Positions 1 through 6,811 of a DNA stretch of 11,648 bases are shown here, in pieces. The DNA lies in assembly GCA_021802025.1 (NCBI GenBank), contig JAKABC010000039.1, positions 1 to 11,648 on the forward strand, given 5' to 3'. Origin of the DNA: Actinomycetes bacterium. Its GTDB lineage: Bacteria; Actinomycetota; Acidimicrobiia; Acidimicrobiales; RAAP-2. Below the pieces are notes generated by a model. It was not told where the DNA came from, did no database searches, and saw only the letters and a program-made list of their open reading frames with translations. Position 1 is the stretch's first letter; each line of letters begins with the position of its first letter. Position numbers and translations under genes: made by a program.

Positions 1-136
1 CGTAGTCATCGGCCCCCATGAGCACGGCGGCTCGGTGTCCGTTCTTGGTGATCTCGAAACGCTCGTGCGTTGAACTCGCTTCGTCGACCAATTTGGACAA
101 CTGAGCTCGAGCATCGGCGATGGGCAGAGTGGTCAT
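1..136 (-). CDS. Phd/YefM-family antitoxin, N-terminal part (cut by window edge)
   Basis: The first 45 residues of an antitoxin are visible, starting at the ATG at 136-134 and running off the window start. The reading begins MTTLPIADARAQLSKLVDEA and continues with an FEITKNGHRAAVLMGADDY-like stretch, the usual Phd/YefM pattern: a short beta strand, the helix that carries the ARAQLSKLV motif, then the 'ITKNG..AAVL' strands of the N-terminal DNA-binding dimer domain. Known members repress their own operon and neutralise a toxin, usually RelE/ParE or PIN type, encoded just downstream; here the toxin would lie outside the window, so its type is unknown. A perfect TATAAT lies 7 nt upstream of the ATG and there is no ribosome site, so the mRNA is probably leaderless. 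The gene lies 187 bp downstream of vapC, on the same strand, with its own promoter. Family call is fairly sure; partner is inference. Confidence 0.8.
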   Translation of the reverse strand, partial: MTTLPIADARAQLSKLVDEASSTHERFEITKNGHRAAVLMGADDY

Positions 137-143
137 GTACAGA

Positions 144-149
144 ATTATA
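144..149 (-). promoter_or_regulatory. -10 box of the edge Phd/YefM antitoxin
   Basis: On the minus strand a consensus TATAAT ends 7 nt before the ATG at 136. No convincing -35 hexamer is seen at 16-18 bp spacing and no Shine-Dalgarno sequence lies between box and start, so transcription would begin at or 1-2 nt before the start codon (leaderless mRNA). This is the only full-consensus -10 box noted in the window and lies in its low-GC part. Confidence 0.55.
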
Positions 150-323
150 GCGTGTTTTGATCGGAAGTGAGCTTCTGGTTCTTATTGTGTGACCCAAGGT
201 CCACCAAGTTTCCGTTGGCGGATGCAACCGGTGTGCGCAACGAGCCCGGCGAATTTCTCGTTCGGTGGCAGGAGGAGCCTGTGCGAGTTGAGTGCGCTCA
301 ATTGATTTGGAGTGAAGGGACCC

Positions 324-716
324 TTACGTTGGCGACACCACGGCCAATCCAACGTGCTCGGCTGCTGAGCAGAGGCGAACGTCGTAGGCGACGAAATCGG
401 TTAGATCCTCAATCAGTGACAGCGCACTTGCGAGATGGATGGCATCAAGACTTCGTAGTTCGCGCGGGACCAAAATTGCTGCCCGCTCGACAATTGCGTG
501 ATCAATGGGAACGAGGTCGATCCCGCCCAGGAGTCGTCTAGCGTCATCAACTAACGAACCATCGACTCGCTGGCACGTGCGAAGAAGTTCAACGGTTGAC
601 AGATCGCTACTGACCTTAGGTATCTCGGTCTTCTGGGTTAGCCAGTCGGTCAGCGCAGTGCTCTCAGGCTCGTCAAAGAGTAGCTTGACGAGAGCCGACG
701 TATCGATATAGATCAC
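324..716 (-). CDS. vapC: VapC-type PIN-domain ribonuclease toxin
   Basis: A 130-residue PIN-domain protein, the usual VapC length. VapC toxins are Mg-dependent endoribonucleases that cut tRNA or rRNA when released from their antitoxin. The four acidic PIN residues are all visible: D5 in MIYIDTSAL, E43 in STVELLRT, D91 in LDAIHLASAL and D112 in VAYDVRL, so the enzyme should be active. The ATG overlaps the stop of the upstream antitoxin by 4 nt (positions 713-716, ATGA), so translation is coupled and the antitoxin is made first, the normal order of vapBC loci. Base composition is clearly less GC-rich than in the genes after 1290, which fits recent acquisition as a mobile module. RNA target cannot be read from sequence. 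High confidence in family. Confidence 0.93.
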   Translation of the reverse strand: MIYIDTSALVKLLFDEPESTALTDWLTQKTEIPKVSSDLSTVELLRTCQRVDGSLVDDARRLLGGIDLVPIDHAIVERAAILVPRELRSLDAIHLASALSLIEDLTDFVAYDVRLCSAAEHVGLAVVSPT

Positions 717-991
717 GCCAACCGATCCTCGCGCAGTTCATCGAGTTCGTGCGTTGCGGTGTGCGGGGTTTGTGCGGCGTGTCGGCGTGTCGGCATCTGA
801 AGTGCACCACGTGCCGGAATGAGGCGACCTGAGGCGATGAGTCGGTCCCGCGAAGCGACGGCAGGAGTCGGTGAGACTAAAAGGGCGATCAGCTTCCCGC
901 GTTCGGTGACTTCGACCACTTCACCTGCCTTCACACGCTCGAGATAACGACTGGCGTGCTGGCGCAGTTCTCTAATCCCAATCCTGGTCAT
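713..991 (-). CDS. vapB: VapB antitoxin, Phd/prevent-host-death type
   Basis: A 92-residue antitoxin beginning MTRIGIRELRQHASRYLERV, followed by a KAGEVVEVTERGKLIALLVSP segment. This is the Phd-fold DNA-binding domain (roughly residues 1-50), typical of actinobacterial VapB partners. The C-terminal part, ending HELDELREDRLA, is the polar, helix-forming tail that in this family wraps around VapC and blocks its active site. An upstream in-frame ATG at 1009 is possible, but the start at 991 is preferred: it matches the family N terminus, and the upstream ATG lies inside the palindrome at 1000-1020 and would place the -10 box inside the gene. The gene overlaps vapC by 4 nt. It is expected to repress its own promoter by binding that palindrome. 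Confidence 0.9.
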   Translation of the reverse strand: MTRIGIRELRQHASRYLERVKAGEVVEVTERGKLIALLVSPTPAVASRDRLIASGRLIPARGALQMPTRRHAAQTPHTATHELDELREDRLA

Positions 992-997
992 TCGGTA

Positions 998-1003
998 ATA
1001 GTA
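998..1003 (-). promoter_or_regulatory. Extended -10 box of vapBC
   Basis: The minus strand reads TGC then TACTAT, an extended -10 element, ending exactly 6 nt before the ATG at 991. No ribosome site separates it from the start, so the transcript would start at the A of the ATG (leaderless). Four bases of the box lie inside the adjacent palindrome, so a repressor bound there would cover the promoter. Confidence 0.55.
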
Positions 1004-1020
1004 GCACAATGAGTGCTACT
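1000..1020. promoter_or_regulatory. Palindromic operator of vapBC
   Basis: Arms AGTAGCAC (1000-1007) and GTGCTACT (1013-1020) are perfect reverse complements around a 5-nt centre AATGA. The pair sits directly upstream of vapB and overlaps its -10 box. Type II antitoxins autoregulate by binding such inverted repeats alone or in complex with toxin, so this is very likely the VapB or VapBC operator. The palindrome is seen directly; its role is inferred. Confidence 0.75.
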
Positions 1021-1253
1021 TTTTGCCGTAGCGACATCATTCGCCGTTTGCACATCGTTCCTCGCGCTGCGCGGCTAGTGGTGGTTGGCTCCTCCGAGGC
1101 AGGAGCGTGACGCGGTTCGTATTGTGTCCCTCAAGGTTCACGTAGAGCCCGTCACTGCCCGCGGTCGAACACCGTGGGTCCTGCGCCCAACGGGTGGATT
1201 CACGTCGGCGCCGCTCGCGTTGGGCCAGCGTCTCTTTTCGTTGCGAGCGGTGC
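1021..1253. other. Intergenic stretch with no recognisable gene
   Basis: Between the vapBC operator and the promoter of the YciI-like gene no reading frame with both a plausible start and a recognisable product was found. Two hairpin-capable sequences are present: GCTCCT/AGGAGC arms at 1088-1093 and 1101-1106, and an 8-bp stem with one G.T pair at 1158-1165 and 1171-1178 around a CGAAC loop. Composition shifts here from the low-GC toxin-antitoxin island to the GC-rich chromosome-like part, so it may hold the junction of an insertion. No direct repeat or tRNA end that would mark an attachment site was recognised. Confidence 0.4.
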
Positions 1254-1259
1254 TACGGT
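1254..1259 (+). promoter_or_regulatory. Extended -10 box of the YciI-like gene
   Basis: TGC directly followed by TACGGT (TANNNT) lies 31 nt upstream of the ATG at 1291. It would give a short leader containing the ribosome site GGGAGG at 1281-1286, 4 nt before the start. No clear -35 hexamer is seen. Confidence 0.4.
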
Positions 1260-1290
1260 GGCCCGCCGAATCGGCCAAGGGGGAGGAGAG

Positions 1291-1641
1291 ATGGCGCGGT
1301 ACGTGATCGCGATGGGTGCGCACGCGATGGACGCCGTCCCCGACTCCGACCTGCCCGCCGTCGCCGACGCGGCGCACGCGGTGTGCCGCGAGGCGATCAC
1401 GGCCGGCGTGTTCGTGGTGTCGGGCGGGATCGTCGATGCGCCCTCGAGTGTGGTGGCCCCCGACGGGACCGTCACGAGCGGCGCTCGACCCGACGCCCTC
1501 GGCGGCTTCGCCATCGTCGAGGTGCCCTCGCGTGACGAGGCGCGGCGGTGGGCGGCTCGGTTCGCCGCGGCGTGTCGGTGTGCCCAAGAGGTCTGGGAGG
1601 TCAGCCCCGACCCCGAGCTCGACGAGATGCTCGGGGCCTAG
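1291..1641 (+). CDS. YciI-like (YCII-related / DGPF-type) small protein
   Basis: A 116-residue protein that reads as a single YCII-related ferredoxin-like domain. The N terminus MARYVIAMGAHAMDAVP resembles the first strand of these proteins, and the segment around residues 66-93 (ARPDALGGFAIVEVPSRDEA, then RRWAARFA) matches the pattern 'GGF.v.evpS.deA..wA..f' typical of the DGPF/YciI group in actinobacteria. Function in this group is poorly known; some copies sit beside ECF sigma factors, but none is present here. The ATG at 1291 is preferred over the upstream in-frame start at 1174 because GGGAGG precedes it by 4 nt and homologs begin there. It converges on the DUF1801-like gene with a 50-bp gap. 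Family assignment is moderate; activity is unknown. Confidence 0.72.
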   Translation: MARYVIAMGAHAMDAVPDSDLPAVADAAHAVCREAITAGVFVVSGGIVDAPSSVVAPDGTVTSGARPDALGGFAIVEVPSRDEARRWAARFAAACRCAQEVWEVSPDPELDEMLGA

Positions 1642-1691
1642 CGACGGTCGCGACGGCCGCGGCGCGCGACGGGGATCGAGTCCGGCTGAGC

Positions 1692-2078
1692 TCAGTCCCC
1701 CGAGCGGTTGAGGGCCACCGCGGCGCGCACCAGGGCGGTGAAGGCCCGGACGTTGAGTCGCTCACCCTCGTGCAGGTCGATCGCGCGACGCACCTTACCC
1801 TCCAAGCTCGAGGTGAAGAGTCCCGCGGGGTCGGGTAGTGCCGCCCCGCGCGCGAAGGTGAGCTTGACCGCTGCCTTGTAGGTCTCGCCGGTGCAGATGA
1901 TGCCATCGTGGCTCCAGACGGGCACGTTCCACTTCCACTCCTCGACGATCTCGGGGTCGGCTCGGTGGATGAGCGCGCGGGCGTGGGCGAGCGACTCGGC
2001 GCGCCAGTCGTCCAGCTCCGCGATGCGCGCGTCGATCCGTTCGCCGGGCGTGGCGCCGGGGGTGGGGCTCTTGTTCAT
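1692..2078 (-). CDS. DUF1801-like (YdhG/CyaY-fold) protein
   Basis: A 128-residue protein with the features of the DUF1801 family: an N-terminal helix with RIAELDDWRAESLAHARALI, then the hallmark aromatic segment VEEWKWNVPVWSHDGIICTG (residues 45-64), followed by YKAAVKLTFARGAALPDP and a C-terminal region with VRRAIDLHEGERLNVRAF. Proteins of this group adopt a CyaY/YdhG-like fold; no enzymatic activity is established for them. Length is ordinary and the ATG at 2078 agrees with the family N terminus. The gene lacks a ribosome site and has a near-consensus extended -10 element 6 nt upstream, so it may be leaderless. It is separated by 80 bp from the tetR gene, which lies downstream on the same strand. 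Family moderately sure, role unknown. Confidence 0.75.
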   Translation of the reverse strand: MNKSPTPGATPGERIDARIAELDDWRAESLAHARALIHRADPEIVEEWKWNVPVWSHDGIICTGETYKAAVKLTFARGAALPDPAGLFTSSLEGKVRRAIDLHEGERLNVRAFTALVRAAVALNRSGD

Positions 2079-2084
2079 CTCACG

Positions 2085-2090
2085 GGATTA
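2085..2090 (-). promoter_or_regulatory. Probable -10 box of the DUF1801-like gene
   Basis: On the minus strand TGC is followed by TAATCC, 6 nt before the ATG at 2078. It differs from TANNNT only at the last base. The spacing matches vapB and yajO in this window, which supports a leaderless start, but the box is imperfect and no -35 was seen. Confidence 0.3.
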
Positions 2091-2127
2091 GCACACCCCG
2101 TCGCACTGGGACGAGCCGGGTGAGACT

Positions 2128-2150
2128 CGGGCGCCCGGCGTGCGCGCCCG
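2128..2150 (-). terminator. GC-rich hairpin downstream of tetR
   Basis: Arms CGGGCGC (2128-2134) and GCGCCCG (2144-2150) can form a 7-bp stem with a 9-nt loop just past the tetR stop at 2159. There is no T-run after it on the minus strand, so it could be a weak or factor-assisted terminator, or chance in GC-rich DNA. Confidence 0.3.
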
Positions 2151-2158
2151 GTCGTGTC

Positions 2159-2842
<684 letters not shown>

Positions 2843-2874
2843 GGCTTTCTCGTTCTTCGCTCGGTAGTCCCGGA

Positions 2875-2880
2875 ACTCTA
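2875..2880 (-). promoter_or_regulatory. Candidate -10 box of tetR
   Basis: TAGAGT (TANNNT) lies 32 nt upstream of the tetR ATG on the minus strand. No good -35 box is visible at normal spacing, and the leader has only a weak GAGAAAG ribosome-site match. Low confidence. Confidence 0.25.
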
Positions 2881-2915
2881 CCCAGCGGGCGGTGCGCGCC
2901 CGTCGATGCGGATTA

Positions 2916-2931
2916 CGAAAAAATGTTTTCG
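2916..2931. promoter_or_regulatory. AT-rich palindrome between mpg and tetR
   Basis: CGAAAA (2916-2921) and TTTTCG (2926-2931) are perfect arms around AATG, directly behind the mpg stop codon and 74 nt upstream of the tetR start. It stands out as a block of A and T in DNA that is otherwise very GC-rich. It could be the TetR operator or a short terminator hairpin for the yajO-mpg transcript; the minus strand carries six T in a row across its loop and arm. Confidence 0.45.
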
Positions 2932-2932
2932 C

Positions 2933-3499
2933 CTAGGTCGAGGCGGGCGTCCGGCGCGAGAGCGCGGGGTGGGCGCACACCACGAAGCGCCACGGACGCT
3001 CGACCGCGCGGCTGATGCCCACCCGGGGGGTCGCCTCGACGTCGGCGCCGGCGAGGCCCACGGCGTCGCGGGCGAAGAAGACGCGCGCGTCGCGCGCAGA
3101 GCAGTCGGAGCCCGAGTCGGCGCCGGTGACCCCGAGGGCGCGGGTCACCCGCCCGGGACCGCGCAGGTGGCCCGGCTCGGGCGCGAGCAACTCGGCCGCG
3201 CGCACCAACACCGCGCTCGCCGTCCCGCGGGGCCCGGTCACCACGTTCGCGCACCAGTGCACGCCGTAGCTCTTATAGACGTAGAGCACGCCGGGGGGGC
3301 CGAACATGACCGCGCACCGCGGCGTGGGCCCACGGAAGGCGTGCGACGCGGGGTCGTCGGCTCCCCCGTAGGCCTCGGTCTCCACCACGCGGGCGACCCG
3401 CTTCGTCGGGCCGTCGCGCACGACGAGGAGCGTCCCGAGGAGGGCTCGGGCCACGGCGGCCGGGTCGCCGGCGAAGAAGCTGCGGCCCAGCCGGCGCAC
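2933..3499 (-). CDS. mpg: 3-methyladenine DNA glycosylase, Aag/MPG family
   Basis: A 188-residue monofunctional glycosylase that removes alkylated and deaminated purines (3-methyladenine, hypoxanthine) from DNA to start base-excision repair. Key residues, aligned to human AAG: ETEAY at 40-44 gives the catalytic Glu (E42, equal to human E125) and the intercalation-pocket Tyr (Y44, equal to Y127); ASHAF gives H53 (H136); LYVYKSYG gives Y75 (Y159). The RGPTPR segment and the motif GVHWCANVVTG are also typical. Length fits the bacterial family. The start is a GTG at 3499, 8 nt after the yajO stop, without a good ribosome site, so translation may depend on reading from the upstream gene. The pairing with an aldo/keto reductase suggests an operon, with no known functional link. 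High confidence. Confidence 0.94.
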   Translation of the reverse strand: MRRLGRSFFAGDPAAVARALLGTLLVVRDGPTKRVARVVETEAYGGADDPASHAFRGPTPRCAVMFGPPGVLYVYKSYGVHWCANVVTGPRGTASAVLVRAAELLAPEPGHLRGPGRVTRALGVTGADSGSDCSARDARVFFARDAVGLAGADVEATPRVGISRAVERPWRFVVCAHPALSRRTPAST

Positions 3500-3507
3500 C
3501 GGGCGAG

Positions 3508-4479
<972 letters not shown>

Positions 4480-4485
4480 GGTCCG

Positions 4486-4491
4486 AACCTA
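4486..4491 (-). promoter_or_regulatory. -10 box of yajO
   Basis: TAGGTT on the minus strand ends exactly 6 nt before the ATG at 4479, with no ribosome site in between. The spacing puts the transcription start on the start codon. The box lies in the 52-bp region shared with the divergent oxidoreductase gene. Confidence 0.5.
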
Positions 4492-4502
4492 GTGGCGGTC
4501 CC

Positions 4503-4508
4503 TACAGT
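4503..4508 (+). promoter_or_regulatory. -10 box of the CurA/PTGR-like oxidoreductase gene
   Basis: TACAGT (TANNNT) is 23 nt before the GTG at 4532, giving a leader of about 17 nt that contains GAGGAGG at 4521-4527, 4 nt from the start codon. It lies back-to-back with the yajO -10 box, only 11 bp apart, so the two polymerases would compete. Confidence 0.4.
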
Positions 4509-4531
4509 GGGGGGCCGGACGAGGAGGCATC

Positions 4532-5554
4532 GTGGAGAATCGACGCGTGGTACTGGCCGAACGGCCGGGGGGCAGACTCGACGCGTCGACGACGCGCCTG
4601 GAGTCAGGGGAACGTCCCAAGTGCGCCGAGGGGGAGGCCCTCATCCGGGTCGGGATGCTCTCGATCGACCCGACGATCCGCACGTGGATGGACGACGTCC
4701 CGGGCTACCTCCCCCCGATCGAGGTCGGCGCCGTGGTGCGCGGATCCGGCGCGGGGGTGGTCGTCGAGTCGCGCTCGCCGCGCTACGCCGTGGGCGACGT
4801 GGTGTTCGGCATGACGGGTTGGCAGGAGTGGGCGCTCGCCACCGAGGAGGTGCGCTTCTCGGTCGTGCCGGTCGGGCTCGGCCTCGACCTCGCGACCGTG
4901 ATGAACGTGCTGGGCGTCACCGGCGTGACGGCCTGGGTAGGCGTGCACGAGGTCGCAGGGCTGCGCGAGGGCGACACGGTGGTCGTCTCGGCCGCCGCCG
5001 GGGCCACGGGTTCGGTGGCCGGTCAGCTCGCCCGTGAGGGCGGCGCGCGCCGGGTGGTCGGGATTGCGGGCGGGCCCGAGAAGTGCCGGGAGGTCGTCGA
5101 GGCCTACGGCTTCGACGCCTGTCTCGACTACCGCGAGGCGCATCTGGCGACTCGCCTGCGCGAGGCCTGTCCCCAGGGAGTCGACCTCTACTTCGACAAC
5201 GTCGGGGGCGCCGTCCTCGACGCCGTCTTGGCCAATCTCGCGATGCGCGCGCGCGTGGCGCTGTGCGGGGCGATCGCCCAGTACGACGGGGCCGAACGCC
5301 AGGGCCTGGTCAACACCGCGGCCCTCATCACCCGGCGCGCGACGATGCGCGGCTTCATCGTGCTCGACTACCTCGATCGCTTCGCCCAGGTCCAGGGTGA
5401 ACTCGCCGCGATGGTGCGCGCCGGGCGCCTCGCCCACCGCGAGCACCTCGTCGAGGGGCTCGAGCGCGCCCCCGACGCGCTCTCGATGCTGCTGCGCGGA
5501 GAGAACCACGGCAAGACGCTCGTCGTGGTCGACCCCTCGGTCACCCTCGACTAG
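4532..5554 (+). CDS. NADP-dependent medium-chain reductase, CurA/PTGR (leukotriene B4 dehydrogenase) type
   Basis: A 340-residue zinc-independent MDR enzyme of the group that reduces the double bond of alpha,beta-unsaturated ketones and aldehydes (prostaglandin reductase, curcumin reductase CurA). Visible features: MLSIDPTIRTWM (42-53), matching the 'LSvDPymRgrM' motif of this group; the nucleotide-binding turn SAAAGATGSVAGQLA (153-167); K184 in GPEKC, where family members bind the NADPH 2'-phosphate; DLYFDNVGG (218-226); and CGAIAQYD (245-252). The usual zinc-ligand set is not seen, as expected. The GTG at 4532 is chosen because GAGGAGG ends 4 nt before it and the N terminus fits the family. 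It is divergently transcribed from yajO, so two NADPH-linked reductases share one 52-bp promoter region. The true substrate is unknown. Confidence 0.9.
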   Translation: MENRRVVLAERPGGRLDASTTRLESGERPKCAEGEALIRVGMLSIDPTIRTWMDDVPGYLPPIEVGAVVRGSGAGVVVESRSPRYAVGDVVFGMTGWQEWALATEEVRFSVVPVGLGLDLATVMNVLGVTGVTAWVGVHEVAGLREGDTVVVSAAAGATGSVAGQLAREGGARRVVGIAGGPEKCREVVEAYGFDACLDYREAHLATRLREACPQGVDLYFDNVGGAVLDAVLANLAMRARVALCGAIAQYDGAERQGLVNTAALITRRATMRGFIVLDYLDRFAQVQGELAAMVRAGRLAHREHLVEGLERAPDALSMLLRGENHGKTLVVVDPSVTLD

Positions 5555-5644
5555 GACGGCCCCGCGCGGGTCCCGGTCGCGCGGCGTGGTCGAGGGTCGA
5601 CTCGATGGCGCCGGAGGGGTGGGCGGACGACGAGAACACCGCGG

Positions 5645-5908
5645 CTACCCGTCGCCGAGGTCGTCAGGAAAGACCACCGGCGCCTCGCACCAGGCCCGCC
5701 ACGCGGCCCAGGCGGAGTCGCGCTGGCCGGCCAGGACGAGCAGCTGCTGGGGCAGCGCCCCGATCGCGTAACCCATCGTGGTCGGGCTGTCACGGCGCGC
5801 CACGACGAAGTCGAGGTCCGTGAGTACCGCGGCCATGATCGCGGCCTGGCTCTCGGGAACGCGGTCGGCGAACTCCTCCCAACCCTGAGGTACCTGAGCG
5901 CCGCGCAT
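5645..5908 (-). CDS. Unrecognised 87-residue protein
   Basis: I do not recognise this protein. It is 87 residues long, soluble-looking, with no signal peptide or membrane helix. It starts MRGAQVPQGWEEFADRVPES, has a hydrophobic middle (AAIMAAVLTDLDFVVARR), then MGYAIGALPQQLLVLAGQ and a Trp-rich stretch DSAWAAWRAWCEAPVVF, ending DDLGDG. It is judged real because a textbook GAGGAGG (5913-5919) lies 4 nt before the ATG, codons are GC-rich at the third position, and it fits exactly between two genes. The stop is 90 bp from the convergent MDR stop. It lies 49 bp downstream of the EEP hydrolase on the same strand, with a candidate TAGCGT -10 box between. Overlapping longer frames on both strands have no ribosome site and no family resemblance. 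Confidence 0.6.
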   Translation of the reverse strand: MRGAQVPQGWEEFADRVPESQAAIMAAVLTDLDFVVARRDSPTTMGYAIGALPQQLLVLAGQRDSAWAAWRAWCEAPVVFPDDLGDG

Positions 5909-5935
5909 GACGCCTCCTCGCGCCGACTCGAGTGC

Positions 5936-5941
5936 ACGCTA
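5936..5941 (-). promoter_or_regulatory. Candidate -10 box of the 87-residue gene
   Basis: TAGCGT (TANNNT) on the minus strand lies 27 nt before the ATG at 5908, with the ribosome site GAGGAGG (5919-5913) in the leader. No -35 is evident and the upstream part would overlap the end of the EEP gene, so read-through from that gene is an alternative. Confidence 0.3.
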
Positions 5942-5957
5942 GCGGGCGCGCTACCCC

Positions 5958-6764
5958 CTACTCCGACGGCCCCAGGTCGACCTCGCAGACCAGGGCGAGG
6001 TGGTCGCTGCCTCCGTCCACCGTCCAGCTACGCGTCGAGCGCCACGGTCCGCGTCCCAGCACGTGGTCGATCTGGCTGTGGGGTCGGTACGCCGGCCAGG
6101 TGCGCCCGCGCGCCAGCGTGCGCCAGTCGGGCAGGAGGGCTCGCAGCAACGGGCGCCAGCAGTTGAAGTCGCCCGCCAGCAGGACCGGCAGATCGGGGTC
6201 GAGATGGGCGAGCCGGTCGTTCACGCGCCGGTAGAGCACGGGCGAGCCGTGCGAGAGGTGCGCGCCGTGCAGGGCGACGGCGTGGAACGCTCGACCCCCC
6301 AGCGAGAGGCGCGCGACGATGAGGGCCCGCTCGACCTTCTCGCGCGCCATCCGACCGAGCGGCACGACCTCGGCAGAGTCGAGGGGCAGTCGGGTGAGCA
6401 GCGCGAGTCCCCAGTCGCCGCGCTCGAGCGTTCCGGCCCTCGCGCGGTGGGCGCTCTGGGGACGGCTCAGCGAGCGGTGCTCGTCAAAGAGCAGGACCCG
6501 CTCGCCGGTGAAGTGGGCGCCGAGGGGCTGCCAGCCGCGGCCGTCGGCCGCGCCGCGGGCCCGCAGGCCGTGCGCGAGGGGCGCGAAGAGGCCCCGGCTC
6601 TGGGTTCGGGCGAGGAGCGACTCGAACATGTCCTCGTCCTCGCCCCGCCACGTCTCGGGCAGGACCACGAGGTCGGCGTCGAGGCCGACGACCGTATCGA
6701 GCGCGGCCGTGGGGCGGCCCCACCCGTCGACGCCCGCGTGGAGGTTGAAGGTCGCCACGCGCAC
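5958..6764 (-). CDS. Endonuclease/exonuclease/phosphatase (EEP) family hydrolase
   Basis: A 268-residue metal-dependent hydrolase of the DNase I-like EEP superfamily. The conserved sites occur in order: N7 in MRVATFNLHAG, metal-binding E37 in VVLPETW, H166/H169 in VALHGAHLSHG, D199 and N201 in LLAGDFNCW, D233-H234 in SQIDHVLGRG and D254-H255 in GGSDHLAL. All catalytic positions are therefore intact. The superfamily includes DNA-repair nucleases, sphingomyelinases, inositol phosphatases and nocturnin-like enzymes, and sequence alone does not decide the substrate. No signal peptide or membrane segment is seen, so it should act in the cytoplasm. The GTG at 6764 begins right at the first beta strand and follows a TAGGGT box by 7 nt with no ribosome site, pointing to a leaderless mRNA. 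It diverges from the phzF-like operon. Confidence 0.88.
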   Translation of the reverse strand: MRVATFNLHAGVDGWGRPTAALDTVVGLDADLVVLPETWRGEDEDMFESLLARTQSRGLFAPLAHGLRARGAADGRGWQPLGAHFTGERVLLFDEHRSLSRPQSAHRARAGTLERGDWGLALLTRLPLDSAEVVPLGRMAREKVERALIVARLSLGGRAFHAVALHGAHLSHGSPVLYRRVNDRLAHLDPDLPVLLAGDFNCWRPLLRALLPDWRTLARGRTWPAYRPHSQIDHVLGRGPWRSTRSWTVDGGSDHLALVCEVDLGPSE

Positions 6765-6771
6765 CCGTTGA

Positions 6772-6777
6772 ACCCTA
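6772..6777 (-). promoter_or_regulatory. -10 box of the EEP hydrolase gene
   Basis: TAGGGT on the minus strand ends 7 nt before the GTG start at 6764. No ribosome site lies between, so the message is probably leaderless with a GTG start. The gap between the two divergent start codons here is only 47 bp. Confidence 0.5.
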
Positions 6778-6799
6778 CCGACGCCGCGAGGGCCTGTGG

Positions 6800-6805
6800 C
6801 AGGCT
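6800..6805 (+). promoter_or_regulatory. -10-like box of the phzF operon
   Basis: CAGGCT, one base off TANNNT, ends 6 nt before the ATG at 6812. The intervening GGGGGA is too close to the start to serve as a normal ribosome site. The spacing equals that of vapB and yajO, so a leaderless start is likely, but the first base of the box is non-consensus. Confidence 0.35.
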
Positions 6806-6811
6806 GGGGGA

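Noticed and set aside
167..541. Plus-strand open frame of 124 residues overlapping vapC antisense
   Set aside because: No ribosome site, no recognisable domain, and most of it is the reverse of vapC, whose catalytic residues are all intact. At most a remnant in 167-323.
1158..1178. Hairpin with loop CGAAC considered as a tRNA T-arm
   Set aside because: The stem is 8 bp, the loop lacks the TTCRA pattern, and no acceptor, D- or anticodon arm fits around it.
1085..1306. Plus-strand open frame of 73 residues before the YciI-like gene
   Set aside because: TTG start without ribosome site, runs into the YciI-like gene in another frame, and no family is recognised.
1642..1691. CTGAGCTCAG palindrome as terminator between the convergent YciI-like and DUF1801-like genes
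   Set aside because: The palindrome has essentially no loop and only a few flanking pairs; not convincing in GC-rich DNA.
5555..5644. Search for a terminator between the MDR gene and the 87-residue gene
   Set aside because: Only short GC-rich self-complementary bits with loops too small were found, and no T-run; nothing to support a call.
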